A DNA stretch of 64,000 nucleotides from JAHEFU01 sp041395205. GTDB lineage: Bacteria; 4484-113; JAFGCY01. The stretch covers positions 558,001 through 622,000 of the forward strand of contig JAWLAZ010000001.1 in assembly GCA_041395205.1 (NCBI GenBank), written 5' to 3'. The notes beneath the pieces were generated by a model. The model was given only the letters and a program-made list of their open reading frames with translations. It was not told the DNA's origin and did no database searches. This document shows, piece by piece, positions 34,742 to 42,807 of the stretch (position 1 is its first letter; every line of letters begins with the position of its first letter). Made by a program: the position numbers and the translations under genes.

Positions 34742-36469
34742 CTAGCGCTTCAGCGTGAGCACCTCGCCGTTGTCAGCCGGTTCCACCGTGAAGGGCCGGT
34801 TGGCAATCCCCGGGCCCGTGATGCGGTACAGCCGGTCGGGCATGCCCGTGAAGCTGAAGCCTCCGGTTGAGAGCCGTTCGGAGGGTGCTTCCTGCCAACC
34901 CGCGCTGGTGTAGACCAGCAGGCTGTAATCCGCACCGGGGTCCATCTCGCCGAGCGGTGTGCTCTTGTCATAGTCAACCCTAAAGCCGTCCTCTGAGCCG
35001 ATCGTCAGCGGGTCCATGCGCAGCCAGCGGTAGCCGCCGTCGCTGCGCAGGTCGCAGAGCAGTTCACGCTGGCCCTCGCCGGCGAAGCTCAGCACCTGGT
35101 TGAGGCGGCAGCCCACATCGCTGAACACGGCCCGGCCGCCCTCGGCCCGTTCGCTGCAGAGTGCGCGCCAGTCCCCGCTGTTCCAGACCCTGAGATCCAG
35201 CGTTCCATCCGCATCCGCCGGCACGCTGATACTGCTCACCGGCGTGTACTCCGCCGTGACATCCTCGTTGCCATCCCAGGTCTTGACGTAGACCTTCACG
35301 CCGTTGCGGCCGTCTCCGGGCGCTTCACCCATCCCGCGGATCCAGGTCCAGGCATGGTTGCCATCCTGATGCCCCCACCAGGGGGTATAGGCCTGGCAGC
35401 CGGGTACGCCGAGCGCGCGCAGGAAGGCATTCTCCACATTGCTGCAGTCCTCGCAGCGGCCCTCATGCACGGCGAGCGCTGTCAGCATGCCGAAGTCCTC
35501 CCAGGTGGTGTCACCCTCGTACTGGTAGAAGTCGGCATAGGCATTGCGGGCCACGCTGATCGCCTGCGCGGCATCCTCCGCTCCCAGCCCGACCAGCTCC
35601 GGCAGCATCGCCGTGTAGAAATGGCGGCGCCAGCGCTGCAGCGGCTCACCTGATCCGCGGGGGGAGAGCACCTGCTGCAGGAAATCACTTTCGCTGACAT
35701 CGGCGGCCCAGGGGAACTCAGCACGCGCCTTGACGGCGTAATACACATTCTCGTAGAACACCCGCGCACTGACGGCCTGCAGGTCGGGGATGCTGTCCGT
35801 GCCATTTTCACGCCTGAAGCTCATGGCGTCCATGCGGGAAATCAGCCAGAGCGCGGCCCGGGCAGTTTCATGCCAGTAATCCGAGTCCGCCAGTGCGGCC
35901 AGTGCGAGTGCGAGCTCAGCCCGGCGCGTGCCATCAGCATTGTAGTTGGCAGCGGCACGCTCAATGGTTGCATCGTCCCAGGGCTCGTTGGCAGATGCCT
36001 GCAGCGTGAGCTGCCAGACCTCCGCCGGGTCCGGGGCAGCGCTGGCCTGCCATTGTGCCAGTGCGGCATCCTTCGGCAGCGCCCACAGCTCGGCCGAGTA
36101 CAGGCGGCGCAGCACCCTGGCGCGGGAAGCATCCAGCGTGCGGTCATTGCGCTTCCTGCCATCGCGGAACATCAGGGCGTGGACAGTGCCATCCGGGCAG
36201 TCCACCAGCAGGTAGAGCTTGGGGCGGGCGAAGCGCTGCAGCTGGCCGGCCTCCCAGTCCAGCGTGCGGATCTCCGTTGCCATTTCCGCGGGGATGCTGA
36301 GGATCTCGACGGCGTCGGCAATCGCCGGGTCCGCCGGGTCCGTGCCGTTGAAGAAATTGCCGGCGATGTACTCCCGGGCATAGTCCGGCAGTTTGTCAGC
36401 GGCAATGGCCTGGCCTGCTCCGGAGCAGCCCAGGAGAATGGCAACGAATAGGATGCAGCTCAGTCTCAA
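34742..36469 (-). CDS. Transglutaminase-like exported protein
   Basis: About 575 residues. A TGA lies 9 nt upstream in frame, so TTG 36469 is the only early start; no Shine-Dalgarno is visible. The N terminus is a short signal with LLGCSG (possible lipoprotein) or cleavage at AIAA. Around residues 345-400 a transglutaminase/papain-like core is recognisable: GRCEDCSNVENAFLRALGVP (Cys) and QDGNHAWTWI (His), with an Asp in the following strand. A helical N-terminal domain of about 300 residues precedes it. Cysteine-protease or transferase chemistry outside the cytoplasm is inferred; substrate unknown. Confidence 0.85.
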   Translation of the reverse strand: MRLSCILFVAILLGCSGAGQAIAADKLPDYAREYIAGNFFNGTDPADPAIADAVEILSIPAEMATEIRTLDWEAGQLQRFARPKLYLLVDCPDGTVHALMFRDGRKRNDRTLDASRARVLRRLYSAELWALPKDAALAQWQASAAPDPAEVWQLTLQASANEPWDDATIERAAANYNADGTRRAELALALAALADSDYWHETARAALWLISRMDAMSFRRENGTDSIPDLQAVSARVFYENVYYAVKARAEFPWAADVSESDFLQQVLSPRGSGEPLQRWRRHFYTAMLPELVGLGAEDAAQAISVARNAYADFYQYEGDTTWEDFGMLTALAVHEGRCEDCSNVENAFLRALGVPGCQAYTPWWGHQDGNHAWTWIRGMGEAPGDGRNGVKVYVKTWDGNEDVTAEYTPVSSISVPADADGTLDLRVWNSGDWRALCSERAEGGRAVFSDVGCRLNQVLSFAGEGQRELLCDLRSDGGYRWLRMDPLTIGSEDGFRVDYDKSTPLGEMDPGADYSLLVYTSAGWQEAPSERLSTGGFSFTGMPDRLYRITGPGIANRPFTVEPADNGEVLTLKR

Positions 36470-36530
36470 GGTCGGTCACCACTGCGCGGGTTGCGCAGCT
36501 CCACTTTACAGCAGGCGGGGCCGCAGCGCT

Positions 36531-38246
36531 TCAGGCGGTATGTGTGTCCGGGTCAGCGGTCAGGGCCAGCACGGCCTCGGTCAGGGCCTCACCCGCCGCC
36601 AGCTCACCGGCCACGACCTGGGTGGCCCCGAGTTCGATCAGCGGCCCGACCTGGCTGGCGAAGGGCGTACGCACGACGATCGGCAGGTCGGAGCGCAGTT
36701 CCCGCACGAGGCTGATCGCCCGGCGCAGGATGCCGTCGTCATTGAACATCAGCGCGAGCGCGCTGGCGCGTTCGATCCCGGCATGCTCCAGCACCTCGCG
36801 CGCGGTGGCGTCGCCATAGTAGACCGGCTCGCCCTGCTGGCGCTGTTCCTGCACGGTGCGGCTGTTGAGCTCGAGCACGAGGTAGGGCCGGCCGGCGCGC
36901 TGCAGGGCCTCGATCAGCATCCGCCCGCTGGGGCCCATCCCGGCGATGATCACATGCCCGCTGAGACTGCCGTGCTCGGCGTCCGCCTCGTCTATCCCGC
37001 GCGCACGCAGCAGGCGCTCCAGCGGTCTGAGCAGGCGCTGGCCGGCGCTGAAGTGCGGGGCGGCCTGCAGGATCAGCGGGGTGAGGAACATCGAGATCAG
37101 TCCGGCGCAGAGCAGGGCCTCGGCCAGGTGCGCGAGGTTGTCACGCAGGATTCCGCCTTCGCTCTGGCCGGCGGTGAGCAGGATGTAGCCGAACTCGCCG
37201 AACTGCGCGAGGCCGAAGCCGAAGAGGATCGCGATCCGTGCCGGGAAGCGCAGCAGCATCCCGCCGAGCGTGGCCACGAGCCCCTTGCCGAGCAGCAGCA
37301 CCCCGAGCAGGGCCAGCACGGTGAGCGGATGCTCAAACAGCACGGAGAGGTTGAAGAGCATCCCGATCAGTACGAAGAACAGCGAGAAGAACACATCGCG
37401 CAGCGGGATCACCTCGCTGAGCGTGCGGTGTGCGTAGTCGGAATTGGAGAGCATGATCCCGGCCATGAATGCCCCGAGCGCCGGGGAGAGCCCGGCCTGG
37501 GCCGTGATTCCGGCCAGCCCGAGCGAGAGCGTGAGCACGGTCAGCAGGAAGATGTCGCGGCTGCGCAGCGCGCTGATCTGCTCGAGTACGCGGTTGACGA
37601 CATGCCGCGCGCTGAGCCAGGTCAGGCCGAGGATCAGCGCAGCCTTGAGCGCCACGCTGCCGAGCTCCGCGCCGAGGGAGCCGCCGTCGCCGCGCAGCAG
37701 CGGTACGGCGATGATCATCGGCACGATCGCCAGGTCCTGCATGATCAGGGTCCCGAGGATCAGCCGCCCGTGCGGGGCCCGCAGTTCCTCGCGGTCCTTG
37801 AGGCTGCGCAGCACGATTGCGGTGCTGGAGAGTGAGAGCACCATTCCGAGGAACAGCGCCTGCTGGGAGCTCAGCCCGAAGAGGATCCCACCGAGGAAGG
37901 CGATGCCGATTGTCAGGCCGATCTGGGCCACGCCGGCCAGCAGGGCCAGCGGTCCGGCGGCACGGATGCGTTCGCGGCTGAATTCGAGGCCGATTGTGAA
38001 CAACAGCAGGGCCACGCCGATTTCGCCGAGCAGGTTCAGTTCGTCGCTGCTGCGCACGAGGCCGAAGCCGTGCGGCCCGGCTACGGCACCCGCCAGCAGG
38101 AAGCCGCTGACCACCGGCAGCTTCAGCCGGCCGAGCAGCAGTGCGGCGATGATCGCGGCCACGGCCAGTACCATCACGTCGATCAGGATCGCGCTGTCGG
38201 GATGTGAGGCTCCGGCGAGCAGGGCGATTGGCAGCGGCATGGACAT
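36531..38246 (-). CDS. CPA2-type cation:proton antiporter with TrkA-N domain (KefB-like)
   Basis: About 571 residues. Twelve or so membrane helices in residues 15-395 include LLFTIGLEFSRERIRAAG and MVLSLSSTAIVLRSL, characteristic of the CPA2/KefB-YbaL family. A cytoplasmic Rossmann TrkA-N domain follows (GHVIIAGMGPSGRMLIEAL, with the YYGDATAREVLEHAGI dinucleotide-proximal segment). Exchanges K+ or Na+ for H+, gated by nucleotide. GGMGPSG-type glycines are intact. It is followed upstream (higher coordinates) by a 1.5-kb repeat island. Confidence 0.94.
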   Translation of the reverse strand: MSMPLPIALLAGASHPDSAILIDVMVLAVAAIIAALLLGRLKLPVVSGFLLAGAVAGPHGFGLVRSSDELNLLGEIGVALLLFTIGLEFSRERIRAAGPLALLAGVAQIGLTIGIAFLGGILFGLSSQQALFLGMVLSLSSTAIVLRSLKDREELRAPHGRLILGTLIMQDLAIVPMIIAVPLLRGDGGSLGAELGSVALKAALILGLTWLSARHVVNRVLEQISALRSRDIFLLTVLTLSLGLAGITAQAGLSPALGAFMAGIMLSNSDYAHRTLSEVIPLRDVFFSLFFVLIGMLFNLSVLFEHPLTVLALLGVLLLGKGLVATLGGMLLRFPARIAILFGFGLAQFGEFGYILLTAGQSEGGILRDNLAHLAEALLCAGLISMFLTPLILQAAPHFSAGQRLLRPLERLLRARGIDEADAEHGSLSGHVIIAGMGPSGRMLIEALQRAGRPYLVLELNSRTVQEQRQQGEPVYYGDATAREVLEHAGIERASALALMFNDDGILRRAISLVRELRSDLPIVVRTPFASQVGPLIELGATQVVAGELAAGEALTEAVLALTADPDTHTA

Positions 38247-38280
38247 CGGCTATTCAGTTTATGCCAGATCGGGAAGGGAC

Positions 38281-38329
38281 CGGGGACCGGGGATCGGGGA
38301 TCGGGTTTCGGGTTTCGGGGAACGGGAAG
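38281..38329. repeat. Heptad repeat tract CGGGGAY
   Basis: Seven consecutive 7-bp units: CGGGGAC, CGGGGAT, CGGGGAT, CGGGTTT, CGGGTTT, CGGGGAA, CGGGAAG. A second block of five units of the same family is at 38426-38460. Confidence 0.85.
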
Positions 38330-38958
38330 AGCGGAGCGCGAGCATTCAGCTCGCAGGCGCGGCGGCATTCAGCCGCCGTTGGAGGCCGGATGTCAGTCCG
38401 GCAAGAGGCAGGAGGCAGAAGGGATCGGGGATCGGGGACCAGGGACCGGGGATCGGGGATGGAGAGGAGCTCGGAGCTGGGTTGTAGGGTGTAGCAGAAG
38501 GGATAAGGGATCAGTGGACGGAGGTGCGCAGCTTGCCTGCGCACAATGCAGCAGTGAAACAGTCTGAGTAGTGCGAATAGTTGCAATAGTGGCGGCGGCA
38601 CCCTTGCCGCCGAAGGCCCGTGATCAGTAAACTGTGATCCGTAAACCGTGGAGACAGCAGTCCTGCCGCCGGAAATCCTGAGAATCCTCCGATACGAATC
38701 AGGACCGGCGCCGTCCTGCGGCGACTGGGAGGGATTGCTGCGAAGTAATCCTGACATGCGGGATCGGCAGGATGACCTGCCACGCGGAGCGCATTGCGCG
38801 CGAAGTTCCCACTCGCGTGCTGGCGTCGCCAGGCGCCGCCGGTACAAACATCAGTGATCCGTGAGCAGAAAACAGTTATCAGTTTAGCCGCGCAGCCGCG
38901 CGGGCAGCAGCGTGCTCGCCAGACTTGTTTTTGGCGCAGAGCCGCAGAGAAGCAAACG

Positions 38959-39397
38959 GGTAGCCGGGCGTTTACGCCCGGGATAGCCGTAGTTGTTAGT
39001 GAGTTAGTTCTTGGTTATTGGTCCGATCCCTGAACACTTCGACCCTGACCCTAAGAACTCAGAACTAATTACTAAGAACTTTTCCCGCGACGGCCGTGAA
39101 CGGCCTTCCACCGGTAGCAGGGCGTTTGCGCCCGGGATAGCCGTAGTTGTCAGTGAGTTAGTTCTTGGTTCTTGGTCTGATCCCTGAACACCTCGACCCT
39201 GACCCTAAGAACTCAGAACTAATTACTAAGAACTTTTCCCGCGGCGGCCGTGAACGGCCTTCCACCGGTAGCCAGGCGTTTACGCCCGGGATAGCCGTAG
39301 TTGTCAGTGAGTTAGTTCTTAGTTCTTGGTCTGATCCCCCGAACACCTCGACCCTGACACTAAGAACTCAGAACTAATTAATAAGAACTTTTCCCGC
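38959..39397. repeat. Three-copy 154-bp direct tandem repeat
   Basis: Copies start at 38959, 39113 and 39267 (GGTAGC, then GGGCG TTTACGCCC hairpin, then GGGATAGCCGTAGTTGT). The first two are full-length, the third is cut off after about 131 bp. Each unit contains a GGGCG-centred hairpin, heptad-periodic sequence (TTAGTTC, TTGGTTC) and a GGCCGTGAACGGCC palindrome. Copies differ by scattered point changes. The unit is too long and unspaced for CRISPR. Confidence 0.9.
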
Positions 39398-39564
39398 GCC
39401 GGTCCTTCATTCCAGAATGATGCAGATCCAATCCGGTATGGAGTGGAACGTACACAGAGAGATGGACCGACACTCCGATCACAAGCGCCGTGGGAATAGT
39501 TCTTAGTTCTCAGTGGCAGGGACAAGGCTTGCAGGTTCATGGCGATTCTGCCTGCCAGTGCCTG

Positions 39565-39625
39565 ACTAAGAACTAACAAACTAACAACTCGCAATAAAAC
39601 GGGCGTAAGCGCCCGGCTACCGGCA
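39565..39625 (-). repeat. Inverted partial copy of the 154-bp unit
   Basis: Read on the minus strand it begins GGTAGCCGGGCGCTTACGCC and continues to GAGTTGTTAGTTTGTTAGTT, matching the first 60 bp of the array unit with substitutions. Its presence in the other orientation suggests a dispersed, mobile or recombining repeat. Confidence 0.7.
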
Positions 39626-39734
39626 ATCAGCATAGTGCCGCCGGTGTGTGGCTCTAAGAGCCACAGGGCCATGTCGGTCTTTAGACCGACACTTCGATCA
39701 CAACCGGCAATTCATATTGATTCCGGGTCTCAGC

Positions 39735-39783
39735 TTGCACTTTCCTGCTGAAATGCTATAATCTTATTTAGGAATCATTCCTA
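39735..39783 (+). promoter_or_regulatory. Promoter and 7-1-7 Fur/PerR-type operator
   Basis: TTGCAC (39735-39740), 16-bp spacer, TATAAT (39757-39762). Immediately downstream TAGGAATCATTCCTA (39769-39783) is a perfect palindrome with 7-bp arms about one base, the classic Fur-family box form. It covers the transcription start, so the Fur-family protein encoded next probably represses itself. Confidence 0.8.
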
Positions 39784-39795
39784 GTTAGGAGTTCC

Positions 39796-40299
39796 ATGCA
39801 CGAGCACAGCGAACATGATGAGATGCTGCAGCAGCGCCTGCGCGATGCCTGCCTCAAGGCCGGGATCCGCCTGACGCACCAGCGCCTGGAGGTCTACCGT
39901 GAAGTGGCCAGCACCACCGAGCACCCGGATGCCGAAAGCATCCACAGGAGCGTGCGCCGCCGCATCCCCACGATCTCACTGGATACCGTCTACCGCACGC
40001 TCTGGCTGCTGCAGGATCTGGGCCTGGTCAAGACGCTCGGAGCCTCGCGCGAACGCGTGCGCTTCGACGCCAATGTGCGTCCGCACCACCATTTCGTCTG
40101 CCTGGCCTGCGGCCGGGTCGAGGACTTCTTCGACGAAAGCCTGGACAGCGTGCGCCTGCCCTACAGCGTGGGTGAGCTGGGTACCGTGGAAATGACCCAC
40201 ATCGAGGCCCGCGGCTACTGCCACAGCTGCAGCAAGCAGGCCGGGGGACTGAACAGCGGCGTACGCTCGCGTGGCAGTGTGGCCCGCCGCGAACCCTGA
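39796..40299 (+). CDS. Fur/PerR-family metal-dependent regulator
   Basis: About 167 residues. A winged helix occupies residues 20-85 (AGIRLTHQRLEVYREVAST, ISLDTVYRTLWLLQDLGLVK). The metal region has RPHHHFVCLACGRVEDFFDE and a second CHSC pair, forming the structural Zn(Cys)4 site plus the regulatory His/Asp cluster. Overall it is closest in feel to PerR (peroxide/iron sensing), but Fur or Zur cannot be excluded. AGGAG precedes ATG 39796, and the promoter carries a matching 7-1-7 palindrome, supporting autoregulation. Confidence 0.93.
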   Translation: MHEHSEHDEMLQQRLRDACLKAGIRLTHQRLEVYREVASTTEHPDAESIHRSVRRRIPTISLDTVYRTLWLLQDLGLVKTLGASRERVRFDANVRPHHHFVCLACGRVEDFFDESLDSVRLPYSVGELGTVEMTHIEARGYCHSCSKQAGGLNSGVRSRGSVARREP

Positions 40300-40377
40300 G
40301 CGAGCAGCCTCCCGGACTCACTGACCCGGCGAATCCCCGCAATTCCCGCTTGATTGCCTATGCTGTCCGGAGAAGAT

Positions 40378-40776
40378 TCAGGCCGCCGTCCCGCCGCTGT
40401 GCAGCGCCTGGCGCACTGCATCGATGTCTCCGCTTTCCGCCGCCCTGCGCCATTCCGGGAAGAGCCAGTCCGGCAGGGAGCGCAGGCTGCGGATGATGCT
40501 CGACAGCTCCGCTGCCTTCTGTGCCATTTCCAGATGCTCCAGCAGGCGGTTGCGCAGCACCATGGCCAGGGTATTCACATCGAAACGCTCGGCGATCGTG
40601 GCCCGCACACACATCCGCTTCAGCAGGCCTTCCTCTTCGCGGATCAGGGCAGCGGCATCCTCCGCGCTGAGGCCGCTCTCCACCAGCGTCTGCTCCGTGA
40701 GCTCATCAGCGCTGATCAGGCACCACAGCAGGGCCCGCACCACCGGATCATCATGCAGCTTGCGACATAGAGTCAT
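40378..40776 (-). CDS. Hypothetical helical protein
   Basis: About 132 residues; ATG 40776 is preferred to 40782 for its spacing from AGGA. Mostly helical and charged (ELTEQTLVESGLSAEDAAAL, MVLRNRLLEHLEMAQKAAEL), ending in WRRAAESGDIDAVRQAL, which resembles half an ankyrin-type repeat. No signal peptide or catalytic motif. It converges on the Fur-family gene. The upstream AT-rich region holds a -10-like box and a palindrome at 40834-40848, so it is probably expressed and regulated. Not recognised. Confidence 0.7.
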   Translation of the reverse strand: MTLCRKLHDDPVVRALLWCLISADELTEQTLVESGLSAEDAAALIREEEGLLKRMCVRATIAERFDVNTLAMVLRNRLLEHLEMAQKAAELSSIIRSLRSLPDWLFPEWRRAAESGDIDAVRQALHSGGTAA

Positions 40777-40833
40777 AGTCATATCCTGCCCCTTCGCCGG
40801 TCAACCGGCTGAACACTGTACATATATTATGCA

Positions 40834-40848
40834 TATTCTACCAGAATA
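40834..40848. promoter_or_regulatory. Palindrome TATTCT-3-AGAATA
   Basis: TATTCT and AGAATA are exact reverse complements around ACC in the AT-rich divergent region between the genes starting at 40776 (minus) and 40975 (plus). Likely operator. Confidence 0.45.
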
Positions 40849-40974
40849 CTAAAATAAAGCAAGTAATAGCAACGAAAATAACATCAGATTGCTGGGGTCA
40901 ACATCGATTCCATGGTACTTCAACCGGGTAGAATCAGTTTACGAGGGGAAGCAGGATCTGTTGGGAGTCCTGCC

Positions 40975-42237
40975 ATGATGCTGAGATCCAGAAACGCCGG
41001 CTTGCTGCCGCTGTCTTTTATGATGCTGTTTGCCAGCGTTGCCTGCTCCGGTCGAAGCTCGGTTCCAATGCCACAACAGCCAGTGCAGAGCGGGACTGCC
41101 AACTGGTCGATGGATGGCGCAGACCTGTACAACACCAGGCGCTCACAGTACATGGGGCCTCTGCTGGCCACGCTTGTTGAGAAACGCAGTTATCCAGCTG
41201 GATCGGTGCTGGGCCGACCGCTAGGTGACAGCAGTGGAAACATCCTGCTTGACTACACTTTTGCAATACCTTCTGAAGCACCGGCCTTTGAGTCAGAGGC
41301 TATCCCCGCTTCTCCGAGCATGCTGCTGCTCGACGGACTGAAAGAGCTGCGCAGGTACAGCGAGTTCGGCGAAACCCAGCTTGGCAAGGTGGCTGGCAGC
41401 GATGGCGCGAGTTACCTGATGATGAGCAATGGGTTATATGGATACTTGCCTGTCTGGCCATTCTCACGGGACAAAACGGGGGAGGAGCGGGTCGTGCATG
41501 CGATAGGACCTGATGGCGTGGTGCTCTGGCATGCATTCCTCGACATCACCGCCAACGGCAGAATGAAGACAACGCCGCAAGGGAATCTTCTGGTCTTCTA
41601 CAAATATGGCGAGCTGAGCATGCTCAGCCCTGCCGGCGGAAATCTGGGTACAGCGGATACAGGAATGGAAACAGATTTCGAGCCGGCATTCCTGCATGGA
41701 AATGTTCTGGTCACCGCCGGTTTCAGCCAGTCTGGGCACATCCAGGCGTTCCACCTTGAACTGGGAAAGATGTGGGAGTATCAACTGGAGGGAGCGGTTG
41801 CCAATTCCCCAGTGGTGGCCGCTGACAACAGCATCCGCTTCTGCTCCGCCTCAGGTTACCTGCATTGCCTTGCACCGGACGGAAAGCTGCGCTGGCGCAT
41901 CGAACTCGGGACAGGCAGCTTCCGCGACATGGCTCTGGCCGTCGATGGAACCTGCATCGTGCCACTGGACAACTCACTGTTTGCTGTTTCCCCTGAAGGC
42001 GAGTTGGCCTGGCACAGGGAAATCGGCGACGGGCGGTTAGCCTCACCTGCCGTGGACAAAAACGGCAATATCTACACCGCCGGGCCTGATTCAGGCATAG
42101 TCTGCCTGACCGGGGAGGGAAACGAGCTATGGAAGCTGGGCCCGGATGATGAAAGCGGTGACTGGCAGCTCGCATTGATCCGTCCGGGCGAGCTCTTCCT
42201 GACTCAGGGCAACAGAGCTATTCTTGTAAAGGACTGA
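40975..42237 (+). CDS. PQQ-type propeller lipoprotein (paralogue of the 29909 gene)
   Basis: About 420 residues. ATG 40975 follows GGGAG by 7 nt; the longer open frame upstream would bury the signal peptide. The signal ends FASVACSG, a lipobox. DGADLYNTRRSQYMGP is the pre-propeller phrase. A single propeller follows (GNLLVFYKYGELSMLSPAGG, NSIRFCSASGYLHCLAPDGK, GNIYTAGPDSGIVCLTGEG). The same size and plan as the lipoprotein at 29909-31192, so the two are probably a duplicated pair. No enzymatic PQQ-binding residues were looked for or seen. Confidence 0.88.
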   Translation: MMLRSRNAGLLPLSFMMLFASVACSGRSSVPMPQQPVQSGTANWSMDGADLYNTRRSQYMGPLLATLVEKRSYPAGSVLGRPLGDSSGNILLDYTFAIPSEAPAFESEAIPASPSMLLLDGLKELRRYSEFGETQLGKVAGSDGASYLMMSNGLYGYLPVWPFSRDKTGEERVVHAIGPDGVVLWHAFLDITANGRMKTTPQGNLLVFYKYGELSMLSPAGGNLGTADTGMETDFEPAFLHGNVLVTAGFSQSGHIQAFHLELGKMWEYQLEGAVANSPVVAADNSIRFCSASGYLHCLAPDGKLRWRIELGTGSFRDMALAVDGTCIVPLDNSLFAVSPEGELAWHREIGDGRLASPAVDKNGNIYTAGPDSGIVCLTGEGNELWKLGPDDESGDWQLALIRPGELFLTQGNRAILVKD

Positions 42238-42260
42238 GCAGTAAGCAGTCGGAATTCCAC

Positions 42261-42282
42261 TATTACATGAAATTGTGTAATA
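42261..42282 (+). promoter_or_regulatory. ArsR-type operator
   Basis: TATTACA (42261-42267) and TGTAATA (42276-42282) form an exact inverted repeat with 8 nt between, directly before the first ATG of the ArsR gene. AT-rich palindromes in this position are typical for ArsR/SmtB metal sensors. Confidence 0.7.
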
Positions 42283-42291
42283 ATGTGCGCC

Positions 42292-42807
42292 ATGGACGCG
42301 ATCAAGAACGCCCGGGCCCGTGCGACGCGGGAGCAGGTTGTGGATGCAGCGCCTGCCGGAGATGCACTGCGGGCGCAGGAGCGCAGCGCCAATGCCGCGC
42401 AGCGGCAGCTGCCCGCCACGCTCGGCGAGAAGCCCTGCCCGCAGCGGCCTGCGCTGCAGAACCGCCCGCTGCTCAGTGACAACCAGGCCGCAGAGCTGGA
42501 GCTGCTGTTCCGGCTGCTGGGCAACACCACCCGCCTGAAGATCCTGCACTGCCTCGTGCGCGAGGGCGAACTGCCCGTCGGCGAGCTCTGCGAGCAGATC
42601 GGGCTCAACACCCAGGCAGTCTCCAACCAGCTGCGCAACCTGGCCGGCAACGGCATCGTGATGGCGCGGCGCTGCGGCACCAACATCCATTACCGTGTGG
42701 TTGACGACTGCGTGCTGGAGCTGCTGGAGCGCGGGCTCTGCCAGCGTGAATGCGTGCAAGAGCGCGGGGCCGAGGGCTGCGGCTCCGAGGGTTGCTGCAA
42801 TGGATGA
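42292..42807 (+). CDS. ArsR/SmtB-family metal-responsive repressor
   Basis: About 171 residues; starts ATG 42292 or 42283. A long Ala-rich N-terminal tail of 55 residues precedes the winged helix (LLFRLLGNTTRLKILHCLV, LNTQAVSNQLRNLAGNGIV, NIHYRVVDDC). Cys residues sit in the recognition region (ELCEQIG) and densely at the C terminus (LCQREC, then GCGSEGCCNG), giving a likely thiol metal site, soft metals such as Cu, Cd, Hg or Zn being candidates. First gene of an export operon; the next gene starts inside its last codons. Confidence 0.9.
   Translation: MDAIKNARARATREQVVDAAPAGDALRAQERSANAAQRQLPATLGEKPCPQRPALQNRPLLSDNQAAELELLFRLLGNTTRLKILHCLVREGELPVGELCEQIGLNTQAVSNQLRNLAGNGIVMARRCGTNIHYRVVDDCVLELLERGLCQRECVQERGAEGCGSEGCCNG

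Larger units (their letters stand above)
38247..39795. repeat. Intergenic repeat island: heptad tracts, 154-bp tandem array, hairpin words
   Basis: No convincing gene. Components: 7-bp periodic tracts at 38281-38329, 38426-38460, 38620-38647 and 38852-38886; a three-copy 154-bp tandem array at 38959-39397; an inverted partial copy of the array unit near 39565-39625; and many short perfect palindromes of differing sequence (for example GGCGGCATTCAGCCGCC, CCGGATGTCAGTCCGG, TGTCGGTCTTTAGACCGACA at 39675-39694). No inverted terminal repeats or transposase were seen. The right end carries the promoter and operator of the Fur-family gene. Confidence 0.8.

Noticed and set aside
36393..37835. 480-codon plus-strand ORF
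   Set aside because: Antisense to the antiporter; Glu/Gln/Arg-rich and motif-free.
38959..39397. CRISPR array
   Set aside because: Repeats are 154 bp, contiguous and without variable spacers; no cas genes.
38247..39795. Insertion sequence or integron
   Set aside because: No transposase or integrase reading frame, no terminal inverted repeats or target duplication visible.
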